This document shows, piece by piece, positions 26,193-34,334 of a stretch of DNA of 64,000 nucleotides. The position numbers and the translations under genes are program-made. Positions within the stretch are counted from its first letter, which is position 1, and each line of letters opens with the position of its first letter. The notes under the pieces are model-generated. The model was not told the origin of the DNA and ran no database searches. It was given only the letters and a program-made list of their open reading frames with translations. The stretch is from CAVWGP01 sp963754645 (GTDB taxonomy: Bacteria > Pseudomonadota > Alphaproteobacteria > Bin65), in the NCBI GenBank assembly GCA_963754645.1, contig CAVWGP010000011.1, positions 744,001 through 808,000 on the forward strand, in the 5' to 3' direction.

Positions 26193-26288
26193 GCGCCCGC
26201 GCGGCGCTTGTGGCGCCCGAGCCGCGGCTTTGCTAGCGTCCGGCCGGTTGGCAAATTCCCGGTTGGCAAATTCAAGGACAAATCGGCC

Positions 26289-27338
26289 GTGACCCAGGCT
26301 ACGACCGGCGCAATGCGCTTTTCGCTGTTCTCCGTCATCGATCACTATCCAGCACAGCTGCCGCGCACGCTGGCGCAGTTCTATGCCGAAATCCTGCGCC
26401 AGTGCGAGCTGGCCGAGGCGTTGGGCTACGAAGCGTTCTGGTGCGCCGAGCATCATTTCCACGAATACGGCGCCGTCGCCGATCCCGCGACCTTCCTGAT
26501 GGCGGTGGCTGGGCGCACGCGCCGGCTCAAGATCGGGCCCGCCGTGTCGCTGCTCACCTTCCACGATCCGCGTAGCATCGCCGAAACCTATGCGCAGCTC
26601 GATCTCCTGTCCGGCGGCCGCCTGCTGTTCGGCGTCGGCTCCGGCTATCTCAAGCACGAATTCGAGGGCTACGACCTCAATCCGGCGGAAAAGCGCGATC
26701 GCTTCAACGAGCGCCTGATGCTCGTCAAACGCCTGCTCGCCGGCGAGCGGGTCACGCATGAGGGCAATTGGGCGCGGCTCAAGGACGTGGCGATCAACGT
26801 CCACGCCCACGACAAGCGCGTTCCGCCGCTCTATGTCGCCGTGCTGGCGCGCGAGGGCTGCTATTGGGTCGGCAAGCAGGGCAACATGCTGATGACCGTG
26901 CCCTATGCCTCGGCGGAAAACTGGAACGATGTCGGCGCCATGTTCGCCGATTACCGCCGCGGCCGCGCCGAAGCCGGGCTGCCGGCGACGGACGACGACC
27001 ATGTCTTCGCCTTCCACACCCACGTGGCCGGCAGCGAGGCCGAAGCGCGCGCCAACGCCAAATCGGCCTACGACCTCTATGTCGAGACCCGGCTCTACGC
27101 CAAGCGCCATGTTTACGAAGACGTTTTGGCCAAGGGCCTGGCCCTGTTCGGCTCGGTCGACTTCGTCGCCGACAAGATGTTCGATCTCTATCGCTGGGGC
27201 ATCCGCCACGTCGCCCTGCTGCAGAATTTCGGCGGCCTCGATCCCGCCATCGTCGAGCGCTCGATGACGCGGCTGGCCCGCGAGGTGATGCCGGCGCTCA
27301 ACGCCCGGATCGCGGCGCTGCCGAAAGCGGCCGAATAG
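26289..27338 (+). CDS. LLM class (luciferase-like) flavin-dependent oxidoreductase
   Basis: About 349 aa from GTG 26289; ATG 26313 (MRFSLFSVID) is an equally good start. Luciferase-like TIM barrel: CEQ/CELAEALGYEAFWCAEHHFHE, the FMN-region pattern DPRSIAETYAQLDLLSGGRL, and GVGSGYLKHEF. Likely an FMNH2- or F420-dependent monooxygenase or reductase of unknown substrate. It starts about 96 bp after speE with no clear promoter. A second, broken gene of the same family lies at 46.2-47.3 kb. Confidence 0.88.
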   Translation: MTQATTGAMRFSLFSVIDHYPAQLPRTLAQFYAEILRQCELAEALGYEAFWCAEHHFHEYGAVADPATFLMAVAGRTRRLKIGPAVSLLTFHDPRSIAETYAQLDLLSGGRLLFGVGSGYLKHEFEGYDLNPAEKRDRFNERLMLVKRLLAGERVTHEGNWARLKDVAINVHAHDKRVPPLYVAVLAREGCYWVGKQGNMLMTVPYASAENWNDVGAMFADYRRGRAEAGLPATDDDHVFAFHTHVAGSEAEARANAKSAYDLYVETRLYAKRHVYEDVLAKGLALFGSVDFVADKMFDLYRWGIRHVALLQNFGGLDPAIVERSMTRLAREVMPALNARIAALPKAAE

Positions 27339-27430
27339 GTGCCGCGGCGGGCCTTGAAAAAACCCGCCCCATTCCCAGATGAAGCCTGCTCGGGGCGCCC
27401 AAATGGGGCCTCGGGATCAACCAAGCGGAG

Positions 27431-27479
27431 TGCCGGCCATCGTGGCGGCATTCGACGCAGCATCGCTCATCTGGAGGAT
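27431..27479 (+). promoter_or_regulatory. ROSE-like RNA thermometer in hsp20 leader
   Basis: The hairpin next to the start codon reads AUC-G-CUC (27462-27468), loop AUCUG, GAG-GAU (27474-27479). It buries the SD GGAGG and leaves a single bulged G, the hallmark of ROSE elements (conserved UYGCU facing the SD). A second upstream stem UGCCG/CGGCA (27431-27450) and GCCC/GGGC near 27398-27411 fit the multi-hairpin ROSE layout. It should melt at heat-shock temperature and free translation of the Hsp20 at 27486. Inferred from sequence and from known rhizobial ROSE elements. Confidence 0.7.
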
Positions 27480-27485
27480 GACACC

Positions 27486-27941
27486 ATGACCTTCGATCTT
27501 TCCCCACTGTTCCGCTCCACCGTCGGTTTCGACCGCATGAGCCGCCTCTTCGAGGACGCGCTCAGCGACACCGCCCAGCCGGCCTATCCGCCCTACAACA
27601 TCGAAAAGCTTGGCGAGAACGAATACCGCATCGTCATGGCGGTGGCGGGATTCACGGCCGATGCCGTCAATGTCATAGCCAAGGAAAACACCCTCATCGT
27701 CGAAGGCAAGCAGCCCGAGAAGGGCAACGGCACGCAATACCTGCACCGCGGCATCGCCGCGCGCGCCTTCGAGCGCAGCTTCGAGCTTGCGGACCACATC
27801 CAGGTGGCCGGCGGCCGGCTCGAGAACGGCTTGCTCGTGATCGACCTCAAGCGCGAAATCCCCGAAGCGCTGAAGCCGCGCACCATCCCGATCCAATCGG
27901 CGGGTGCCAGAGTCAAGGTCGAGAACAAGGCCGCGGCCTAA
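27486..27941 (+). CDS. small heat shock protein Hsp20 (IbpA-like)
   Basis: 151 aa from ATG 27486 with SD GGAGGAT. ATP-independent holdase chaperone of the alpha-crystallin family. Start MTFDLSPLFRSTVGFDRM and YPPYNIEKLGENEYRI are typical of alphaproteobacterial class A Hsp20. The alpha-crystallin domain occupies about 35-130, with GIAARAFERSFELADHI and a GLL-type strand (ENGLLVIDL). The C-terminal tail has TIPIQ in place of a standard IxI motif. Translation is probably controlled by the ROSE-like leader. It is paralogous to the gene at 48555. Confidence 0.93.
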   Translation: MTFDLSPLFRSTVGFDRMSRLFEDALSDTAQPAYPPYNIEKLGENEYRIVMAVAGFTADAVNVIAKENTLIVEGKQPEKGNGTQYLHRGIAARAFERSFELADHIQVAGGRLENGLLVIDLKREIPEALKPRTIPIQSAGARVKVENKAAA

Positions 27942-27962
27942 TCGCCAATCAACACCAAGTAA

Positions 27963-28082
27963 CGTCATCCCGAGCGTCCACCGCCGAAGGCGGTGGACGT
28001 CGTCGGATCGCTGTGCGATCCGCCGCTTCGCGTGCTCGCGCGCGCGTCCGACGCTTTTGGCGTCGGCTCGGTCGGGATGACG
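27963..28082. repeat. CGTCATCCCG-type multi-stem palindromic element
   Basis: Outer inverted repeat CGTCATCCCGAG (27963-27974) with CGGGATGACG (to 28082). It encloses at least three inner stems: a perfect 10-bp GTCCACCGCC/GGCGGTGGAC with loop GAA (27976-27998), GGATCG/CGATCC, and CCGACGC/GCGTCGG with loop TTTTG. It lies between hsp20 and an SDR gene. CGTCATCCCG palindromes are dispersed widely in alphaproteobacterial genomes; a second, shorter copy is at 31901. Confidence 0.75.
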
Positions 28083-28189
28083 ATTTTTCTTGGGGCTTGT
28101 TGGCATTCGCGATCGCGTCTTCGATCTAGTCGCGCCCGGCCGTCTGGCTTAATACTCGCGTCACGCAATTTCGCGGGAAGGATCGGCGC

Positions 28190-28948
28190 ATGTTCAATCT
28201 GGTTGGCCGCACGGCGATCGTCACCGGCGCCGCGCGCGGCCTCGGCCGTGCCTATGCCATCAAGCTGATGGAAGCCGGCATGAACGTCGTCGCCGCCGAC
28301 ACGGCGGACACGGCGGAAACCGTCGGCGCGTTCTACGGCGCGGGGCGCGGGCTCGGCGTCGGCGTCGACGTGGCGGATTTCGCCAGCGTCCAGGCGATGG
28401 CCGAAAAAGCCTTGAAGGAATTCGGACGCATCGACGTGCTGATCAACAATGCCGCGCTCTATGGCGGGCTCAAGGGCGGCCGCGTCGAGCAGATCGACGA
28501 GGCGGAGTGGGACCGCTGCATGGCGGTGAACGTCAAGGGCGTGTGGAACTGTTCCCGCGCCGTGATCCCCGCGATGCGCAAGCAAGGCGGCGGCAGCATC
28601 GTGAATATCGCATCGCTCGCCGCGCTTTATGGCTTGCCTTACGCGCTGCATTATTCCACCGCCAAGGCCGCCGTCATCGGTATGACGCGCGCCATGGCCC
28701 GCGAGCTTGGCCGCGATTGGATCCGCGTCAACGCCATCGCGCCCTCCGCCGTCCTCACCGAGGGAACCAAGGAATTTTTCGGCGAAAAACACGCCAAGGG
28801 CATGGAGACGATCCGCAACAATCAATCCCTGAAGCGGAACCTCGAGACCGACGACCTGGTCGGCACCATCCTGTATTTGGCCGGCGACGGCAGTAAATTC
28901 GTAACCGGTCAGACGCTAATGGTCGATGGCGGAACCCATTTCCTGTAG
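28190..28948 (+). CDS. SDR family NAD(P)-dependent oxidoreductase
   Basis: 252 aa classical short-chain dehydrogenase. Cofactor loop VTGAARGLGRAYA (about 12-24), NNAALYGG in the beta4 region, catalytic Ser in IVNIASLAALYG and Tyr/Lys in HYSTAKAAVIG (YxxxK). A C-terminal VTGQTLMVDGGTHFL closes the fold as in FabG-like members. Asp in ADTADTA at the end of beta2 suggests NAD rather than NADP. The substrate is unknown. It is followed 24 bp later by a small exported protein. Confidence 0.9.
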   Translation: MFNLVGRTAIVTGAARGLGRAYAIKLMEAGMNVVAADTADTAETVGAFYGAGRGLGVGVDVADFASVQAMAEKALKEFGRIDVLINNAALYGGLKGGRVEQIDEAEWDRCMAVNVKGVWNCSRAVIPAMRKQGGGSIVNIASLAALYGLPYALHYSTAKAAVIGMTRAMARELGRDWIRVNAIAPSAVLTEGTKEFFGEKHAKGMETIRNNQSLKRNLETDDLVGTILYLAGDGSKFVTGQTLMVDGGTHFL

Positions 28949-28972
28949 CGCATACGGTTTGGAGCGATCGAC

Positions 28973-29377
28973 ATGAGGCAAACATTCGGACTTTCGGCCG
29001 CGCGCGTTCTCGGCGCGCTGGCCCTTTTCGCCGCCTGCGCACAGGGCGCCGGCGCGATCACGCTCGAGAACTATCAAAAATATCGCATGGACTCGCGCAC
29101 GGTGAACGCCACGTCGAAATCGCTGGTCGAAGTCCGGCTCGAGGGCGTGCTGCACGGCCTCATCATGGCCAACACGCGGATCAAAGCCGCCGGCGGCAAG
29201 CCGCTGTTCTGCGCCCCGGCCGATCTGCGCATGCGCGGCCGGGACGTGATCGACATGCTCGATGCCGAGCTCAAATCGCCCTCGGGCCGCGACGCCAAGC
29301 CTTATCCGGGCGATACGGCGATCGAGGACGTTTTGCTGATCGCGGCCCAGCGCCGCTGGGCTTGCGCGGGCCAATAG
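28973..29377 (+). CDS. small exported protein, possibly Rap1a/Tai-like
   Basis: 134 aa. A clear signal peptide (hydrophobic AARVLGALALFAACAQGAGA) precedes a ~105-aa mature domain with cysteines near the middle (LFCAPADL) and at the end (RRWACAGQ). The pattern of a Leu-rich helix (GVLHGLIMAN), an internal FC(A/P)P and a C-terminal Cys resembles Rap1a/Tai-type periplasmic proteins, some of which are T6SS immunity factors. This likeness is weak, and no T6SS gene is nearby. It lies between an SDR and a methyltransferase. Confidence 0.6.
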   Translation: MRQTFGLSAARVLGALALFAACAQGAGAITLENYQKYRMDSRTVNATSKSLVEVRLEGVLHGLIMANTRIKAAGGKPLFCAPADLRMRGRDVIDMLDAELKSPSGRDAKPYPGDTAIEDVLLIAAQRRWACAGQ

Positions 29378-29385
29378 CGCGTTCG

Positions 29386-30405
29386 ATGCCCGGCGCGATC
29401 GAGATTTTCGATCGGAAGGCGGTGCGCGCCCATCGCGACCGCGCGGCGCGGCACCGGACCGCGGATGGCGGCGCGCGCGACACCGACGCCGAATTTCTGC
29501 ATCGCGAAGTCGGCGAGCGCCTGATCGAGCGCCTGGCCGAAATGCGCGGCGGCTTCGCCACCGTTCTCGATCTCGGCTGCCGCGACGGCCATCTCGCCCG
29601 GGCGCTGGCGCGCCGGCCCGGCACCGAGCGCGTCATCCAGTCCGATCTGTCGCCCGCTTTCGCCGCCACCGCGCGCGCCGCCAACCGCTTCTTTCCCACC
29701 GTCGCCGCCGACGACGAGGCGCTGCCCTTCGCGACGGGCAGCTTCGATCTCATCGTCTCGAACTTGGCCTTGCATTGGGTCAACGATCTGCCCGGCGCGC
29801 TGATTCAAATCCGCCGCGCCTTGAGGCCCGATGGCTTGTTCCTCGCGGCCCTGTTCGGCGGCGGCACGCTCGGCGAACTGCGCCAAGCCCTGATCGAGGC
29901 GGAAACGATCGATGCCGGCGGCGCCAGCCCGCGCGTGGCACCCCATGCCGATATCCGCGATGCAGGCGGCCTGCTGCAGCGTGCCGGCTTCGGCCTGCCG
30001 GTGGTCGATCGCGACCGCATCACCGTGTCCTACGAGCATGCTTTCGGGCTGATGGCCGATCTGCGCCGCATGGGCGAAACCAATGCCCTGGTCGAACGCC
30101 GCCGGTCCTTTTCCCGGCGCGGCACCATGCTGACGACGGCGGAGACCTATCTCAAGCGCTTCGCCGACCGGGCCGGGCGCCTGATCGCGAATTTCGAGAT
30201 CGTCTATCTCACCGCCTGGGCGCCGTCGCCGGCGCAGCCCAAGCCGGCCAAGCCGGGCAGCGCCACCGCCAGCCTTGCCGAAGCGCTCGGCACCAAGGAA
30301 ATCCCGGCGGGCGACGCCGCCGATCCGCGCCCGCGCGGCCGCGCCGCGATGGCTGACCGGCGCTCCTATTGCGGCAGCGGCGCGCGCAACGCGTCGGCCG
30401 GATAA
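29386..30405 (+). CDS. SAM-dependent methyltransferase (NDUFAF5/BioC-like)
   Basis: 339 aa from ATG 29386. Class I methyltransferase: SAM loop VLDLGCRDGHLARAL at about residues 63-77, QSDLSPAF, LPFATGSFDLIVSNLALHWVNDLPG (motif II/III) and LRPDGLFLAALFGG. The N-terminus EIFDRKAVRAHRDRAA and the overall layout match the alphaproteobacterial relatives of NDUFAF5 (an arginine hydroxylase for complex I assembly), although BioC-type activity cannot be excluded. Its last 40 bp overlap the 3' end of the convergent gene at 30366. Confidence 0.82.
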   Translation: MPGAIEIFDRKAVRAHRDRAARHRTADGGARDTDAEFLHREVGERLIERLAEMRGGFATVLDLGCRDGHLARALARRPGTERVIQSDLSPAFAATARAANRFFPTVAADDEALPFATGSFDLIVSNLALHWVNDLPGALIQIRRALRPDGLFLAALFGGGTLGELRQALIEAETIDAGGASPRVAPHADIRDAGGLLQRAGFGLPVVDRDRITVSYEHAFGLMADLRRMGETNALVERRRSFSRRGTMLTTAETYLKRFADRAGRLIANFEIVYLTAWAPSPAQPKPAKPGSATASLAEALGTKEIPAGDAADPRPRGRAAMADRRSYCGSGARNASAG

Positions 30406-30935
30406 CGCAACGCGGCGATCCGCTGAACGACCGCAGGTCGCGGCGCGCTCACCGTGCCCTGCTCGAAGGCGACGACGCCGCATTGTCCGGCGACGAGCGC
30501 CAGCAGCTCGCCCTCGCGCAGCAGGAAATCGGGATTGCTCGGCTTGCCGAAGGCCTCGTTGCCGGCGCCGAAGGTTTCGTAAATCAGCCAGCCGCCCGGG
30601 TTGAGCGCTTCGAGCAGCCGGGGAAACAACGGACGATGCAGATAGTTCGTGGCGACGATGGCGCCGAAGCTGCGTCCACCGAGCGGCCATGGGCCGCCTT
30701 CAAGGTCGGCGGCCACGATCTCGACCGCCGCATCCGCCGCGAAGGCCGCCAATCCGCGCGTGTCGATATCGACCGCCGTCACCCGCCAGCCGCGTTCGCG
30801 GGCTAGGCGCGTATGCCGCCCGGCGCCGGCCGCGAGGTCGAGCAAGGCGCCGCCCATGGGCGCCGCCGGCAGCCAGCGCGCGACCCAGCCGGAAGGATCA
30901 TCCATTTGATGTATATTGCGGTTCGTCATTGGCAC
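30366..30935 (-). CDS. class I SAM-dependent methyltransferase
   Basis: 189 aa. SAM loop ALLDLAAGAGRHTRLARERG at about residues 29-48, the acidic residue in VTAVDID, and GAIVATNYLHRPLFPRLLEALNPGG. Similar to short TehB/Tam-like methyltransferases. The start could be ATG 30935 or the in-frame ATG two codons later (MTNRN). It is convergent with, and overlaps by 40 bp, the methyltransferase at 29386, so the two transcripts are antisense at their 3' ends. Substrate unknown. Confidence 0.82.
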   Translation of the reverse strand: MPMTNRNIHQMDDPSGWVARWLPAAPMGGALLDLAAGAGRHTRLARERGWRVTAVDIDTRGLAAFAADAAVEIVAADLEGGPWPLGGRSFGAIVATNYLHRPLFPRLLEALNPGGWLIYETFGAGNEAFGKPSNPDFLLREGELLALVAGQCGVVAFEQGTVSAPRPAVVQRIAALRYPADALRAPLPQ

Positions 30936-31027
30936 TCGGGCTCCGCATTTGCCGCTTTGACATCGAGGCGCTCGCCCTTATCTAATATGGCAGTACAACG
31001 CATCGCCCGAAACGGTCCCGCCGCCGC

Positions 31028-31508
31028 ATGATTTGCTACGCGCTCCACTGCCACAAGTCGCACGCTTTCGAGGCGTGGTTCCGCAATAGCGATACCTATG
31101 AGCGGCAGGCCAAGCGCGGCGAAATCCGCTGCCCGGACTGCGGCTCGCCTAAAATCAAGAAAGCGATGATGGCGCCCGCGATCGGCAAGCGCGGCGCCGC
31201 GGAGGTTTTGCCGGCGCCCGAAACGCCGCCGGTTCCAAGCACCGTCCGCGCCGCCCGCGCCCGAGCCGCCGGCGATGCACGTCTCGGCCAAGCTGCACGA
31301 AGTCGTGCGCGAGATGCGGCGCTATATCGAAAAACACGCCGACTATGTCGGCCCGAAATTCGCCGACGAAGCGCGCAAAATTCACTACGGCGAAACCGCC
31401 GAGCGCAGCATCTATGGCGAAGCCAGCGACCAGGACGCGGACGAGCTGCGCGAGGAAGGCATCGAGTTCGGCCGCATCCCATGGCCGAAACAGCGGCACG
31501 ACGCCTGA
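31028..31508 (+). pseudogene. DUF1178 family protein, frameshifted
   Basis: DUF1178 proteins (about 150 aa) start MI.YAL.C and carry a zinc-finger-like CPxCGS. Here MICYALHCHKSHAFEAWF and RCPDCGSPKIKKAMMAPAI are in one frame to about 31240. The conserved C-terminal half (REMRRYIEKHADYVGPKF, RKIHYGETAERSIYGEAS, FGRIPWPKQ) is in the next frame, ending at 31508. One extra base in the GC-rich stretch 31235-31260 would account for the break. Both halves are otherwise well preserved. Function unknown; widely conserved in Alphaproteobacteria. Confidence 0.85.
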
Positions 31509-31547
31509 AGCCGCCGCATCCGGGGCCGCGAATTTCTCCAACGATTC

Positions 31548-31602
31548 CCGAAGATGCTCATTTTTGTGTGTTGGGGAAAACCGGGTTTTTGAGCATCTTC
31601 GG
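31548..31602. repeat. palindromic repeat, copy A
   Basis: Perfect 13-bp arms CCGAAGATGCTCA (31548-31560) and TGAGCATCTTCGG (31590-31602) around a 29-nt loop that begins TTTTTGTGTGTTGGGG. The loop resembles GTTTTTGTGTTGGG in the hairpin at 16.9 kb, whose arms have a different sequence. It lies just past the frameshifted DUF1178 gene. Not an ordinary terminator: there is no T-run after the right arm. Confidence 0.75.
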
Positions 31603-31665
31603 CTGGATCAATGGCTTGGCGGCACGAAAGCGGTGATTATGGGCAAATCGCGAAAAATGCCCTCC

Positions 31666-31721
31666 CGCTAAGTGCTTGATCTTCCCGAAGATGCTCAAAT
31701 CGCCCAGTTGAGCATCTTCGG
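31666..31721. repeat. palindromic repeat, copy B
   Basis: The 25-nt block at 31666-31690 matches 16878-16902 with two mismatches (CGCTAAGT.CTTGATCTT.CCGAAG). It runs into perfect 14-bp arms CCGAAGATGCTCAA (31685-31698) and TTGAGCATCTTCGG (31708-31721) with a 9-nt loop. Degenerate extra half-arms follow (TTTGAGCACC, TTGAGCACCTTCGGCGCG, to about 31753). The arm equals that of copy A 140 bp away. Confidence 0.75.
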
Positions 31722-31900
31722 CGCGATTTGAGCACCTTGAGCACCTTCGGCGCGCGGCGAAGCAGCACCCAGCACCGCCCCCGTCCAGGGTGAGGGCCGG
31801 GTGGGGGCTGTCCAGCCATCACGCAAGCCGGCGCCGTGCGCCACCGGCCGCGCCTTCGACCGGTGCGCGGGTCCAGGGCGGATGCAATATCACACCACCC

Positions 31901-31931
31901 CGTCATCCCGGCCCCCGAGCCGGGACCCAGG
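31901..31931. repeat. CGTCATCCCGG palindrome
   Basis: CGTCATCCCGGCCCCCGAGC followed by CGGGACCCAGG: stem TCCCGGC/GCCGGGA with a short loop. A common dispersed palindrome in alphaproteobacteria, related to the larger element at 27963. The remainder of 31509-32381 holds the repeats listed here and one gene fragment; I see no complete gene. Confidence 0.6.
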
Positions 31932-31978
31932 CGCTGGTGCCGAACGAGCGTGTTTAGGAAAGGCGTGCCTCCGCGGCT

Positions 31979-32089
31979 CGGATCGAGCAAGCGGGCGAAC
32001 TGATCGGCGTCTCGCTCAACGGGCTCGACCTGCCTATCGCCGCCCCCGGCGCCGGCGCTCGCCTGTACCGGCAGATTAGCGCGCGATAA
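31979..32089 (+). pseudogene. unidentified C-terminal gene fragment
   Basis: 37 codons in frame with GC-rich, protein-like composition (RIEQAGELIGVSLNGLDLPI then AAPGAGARLYRQISAR) end at TAA 32087-32089. The frame is closed by TAG 24 bases upstream, so only a tail remains. It sits at the junction where GC content drops into the AT-rich gene to the right, as expected for an insertion scar. The parent family is not recognised. Confidence 0.3.
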
Positions 32090-32381
32090 TTGGCTACGAC
32101 GGGTGTGAGCAGAATGAATTACTCGGGCCGAATTTGCCAAACATTTCAACCAACGATAACAGTCAATAAGGACAAATTGACGCAATTTGACCTACGACCA
32201 TAGCTCCACCTGCCTGCCCTGCGGCGGCCAGTTTCAGGTGATTACTGTCTCTTTACATGCTGCCGGCGAACTTGCGCCTAAATCAACTTTCCGTCCGCTA
32301 TCTGAGGTTTCTCTAACACTTTCATTTGATCCCAATCTAGTTTGTATCGCTTCAAAAGATCTTGCCGCCGAGCGCCTGATA

Positions 32382-34334
32382 CTAAGCTGTCAAAGCGCCG
32401 CTGTCTTTTTTTTCTATCCATCCCGCAAACACGTTTGGGAAGTGAAATATCGCCTGAGCTACACCAAATAGCAGCGAAACTACTGAACCCAGCAGGGACA
32501 ACAAAATATAAAGCGTGGAATCAGGGGCAACTATCAATACTCCAATCGACGCCAAGAAGCCGATAGTTGCGATTCCGATTATAATATAACGCTGATACCG
32601 GACAAGGCGGCGTTCGTACTCCTTGGAGATGGTCATCCATCCAAAAAGTGAATTCCTTTCGTAATCTCTGGTAGATTGCAATGCGCCAAGTGCCGCCTGC
32701 TGACGTTTCTCAGCAACGTCAAGCGCGTTAGTCAGTTTCTGTCGACGTGTTTTTTCTGCATCTCGCACCGCCTTAATTTCCCCGGCCGCTTCGTTTTGTG
32801 CCTCATTAAACGCAGCCTTCTTCATTTCCTCCAAGATGTGGAGAGCATTGTCAGGTTGTATCACCCGCTCTACTCCCAGGGTGAGGTCAAGTAGCAGTTG
32901 CGAGCTGCGCGGTATCGTCAAGAGCGCGTCAAGCTGCTCTCGCGATGCAGGGCTTACCGCGCGCAAAACGTCTCGAGCCCTCGCGATCAGTTCTGGTCGC
33001 ATTCTCGTTACCTGTTCGCACGCTGCCAGTAAGCTCCGCCGCGACAATTCCTTTCTTTCCTGAGTGCCAAGGGTCAGCCACAAAATAGCCGCGACGCGGC
33101 GTTGATGAATTAGCGGCCCAATCTGCTCGCCAACAACTAACCCTTTCTCTCGACAGAAACGGAGTGAAAAGTTGCAGAAAGCCCAATTTTGGCTGAGCAG
33201 TATGCACTTCGACTTAAGAGGATCAATAACGCGGCGACCATCACGCCGCCTTATTACGAGTGCTACAGAGAGGCCATCGCGCATACGAGGTGCGGCGCTT
33301 GCCGATTGATGCCAAAACACACGTGACGCAAAGTCGTCAAACAACTCCTTGGAGAAAAACTTGTGCTGATTTGGAAACTGATCAATATTCTGATCAACGA
33401 GATTTAGCCCGAGCATTGTTTTGATAAAGTGCTCGGGATCGCGGGCGACCTCCCTGGCGAAATCTTCTTGTACCTCGCCCCTATTTAAAGCGCCTGCAGT
33501 TCGTCCGAATCGTCCGATTGATTTTTGACTTAGCACTGCTCGCAAATTGTCACTAATTTCGTCGCAACCATGCTTAAATATGGCAAGTTTACATTCAAGC
33601 TTTTTAAGTCCCGCCAAAATTGCCTGTGCATTCTGCTCCGCCACTTTCCCGGAAAGTCCCATTGCATCCATTACGAATGGAGCGTCAAGAAACACCGTGA
33701 GATCTAATTCTTTGCGCCCCATCTGTGGCGGTTGTCGAAAGTCAAAAATAACCTCGGTTAAAAGCGCTAATGCAGATAAATCGACTATATTGTCGAATAG
33801 ATTCTTGTCTATTTCTGCAATTTCCTGAATAAAGCGCGCGCACAAATACGTTTCTTCGGTCTTGGTAATCGCAGCCCCGGCAATTTTTGGTTCTGATTTC
33901 TCTTTATCTGGATCCGCAAGTCGCTTGTCAGCTGCGTCACTAATTGACTTTCGCTCATAACCTTCGGTGGCTACAATCCAATTAAGTAGTACTTCCTCAA
34001 GTTCCTGTTGAGACCATATTCGGGACGTTAGTGGTGTAATATTGTCGGCGAATGCCTTAAATCTAGCGCCTATTTCAGAAATAGTAGTTTCCGCAGCTTT
34101 GACATTCGTTTTTTCAGTTTCTCGATTGGCGGCCCGACATAAATATCCTGTGTTCGGTTGTTTTTCGTTTGTCGGCCTAATCCAACCGGCCTTCTCCATT
34201 CTAGGAATGAGCTCTTGAACTACGTCGTCAGAGAATGGCCAATCATAAAGTTCCTTGACGCGCTTCGCGAACTTGCTTGTATCGAGAATTTGCCCTGAAA
34301 ATTCATCGATGACCGGCTCGAAAAATGGTAACAA
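32382..34334 (-). CDS. AT-rich hypothetical protein: winged-helix / PIN-like / coiled coil / two TM
   Basis: About 650 aa; no named family recognised. Residues 15-60 look like a winged helix (FAKRVKELYDWPFSDDVVQELIPRMEKAGWI region). Residues about 210-385 resemble a PIN-like nuclease fold: strand ending in Asp217 (LTVFLDAPF), Glu259 (KHGCDEI), Asp353 (RMRDGLSVAL) and a final strand CILLSQN. Residues about 500-580 are charged, coiled-coil-like helix, then two TM helices (about 583-603 and 607-630) and a short tail. The TTG start is uncertain; in-frame sequence upstream (DIYDG) also looks coding but lacks a start. Base composition is far more AT-rich than its neighbours, indicating transfer. 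Possibly an abortive-infection or RNase effector; inference only. Confidence 0.72.
   Translation of the reverse strand: MLPFFEPVIDEFSGQILDTSKFAKRVKELYDWPFSDDVVQELIPRMEKAGWIRPTNEKQPNTGYLCRAANRETEKTNVKAAETTISEIGARFKAFADNITPLTSRIWSQQELEEVLLNWIVATEGYERKSISDAADKRLADPDKEKSEPKIAGAAITKTEETYLCARFIQEIAEIDKNLFDNIVDLSALALLTEVIFDFRQPPQMGRKELDLTVFLDAPFVMDAMGLSGKVAEQNAQAILAGLKKLECKLAIFKHGCDEISDNLRAVLSQKSIGRFGRTAGALNRGEVQEDFAREVARDPEHFIKTMLGLNLVDQNIDQFPNQHKFFSKELFDDFASRVFWHQSASAAPRMRDGLSVALVIRRRDGRRVIDPLKSKCILLSQNWAFCNFSLRFCREKGLVVGEQIGPLIHQRRVAAILWLTLGTQERKELSRRSLLAACEQVTRMRPELIARARDVLRAVSPASREQLDALLTIPRSSQLLLDLTLGVERVIQPDNALHILEEMKKAAFNEAQNEAAGEIKAVRDAEKTRRQKLTNALDVAEKRQQAALGALQSTRDYERNSLFGWMTISKEYERRLVRYQRYIIIGIATIGFLASIGVLIVAPDSTLYILLSLLGSVVSLLFGVAQAIFHFPNVFAGWIEKKDSGALTA

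Noticed and set aside
27353..27374. A heat-shock sigma-32 promoter (CTTGAAA ... CCCCATTC) before hsp20
   Set aside because: Spacing between the boxes is only about 7 bp, far shorter than known sigma-32 promoters; the ROSE-like leader explains the regulation better.
31235..31275. Programmed frameshift in DUF1178
   Set aside because: No slippery heptamer or stimulatory structure is visible; a plain indel is simpler.
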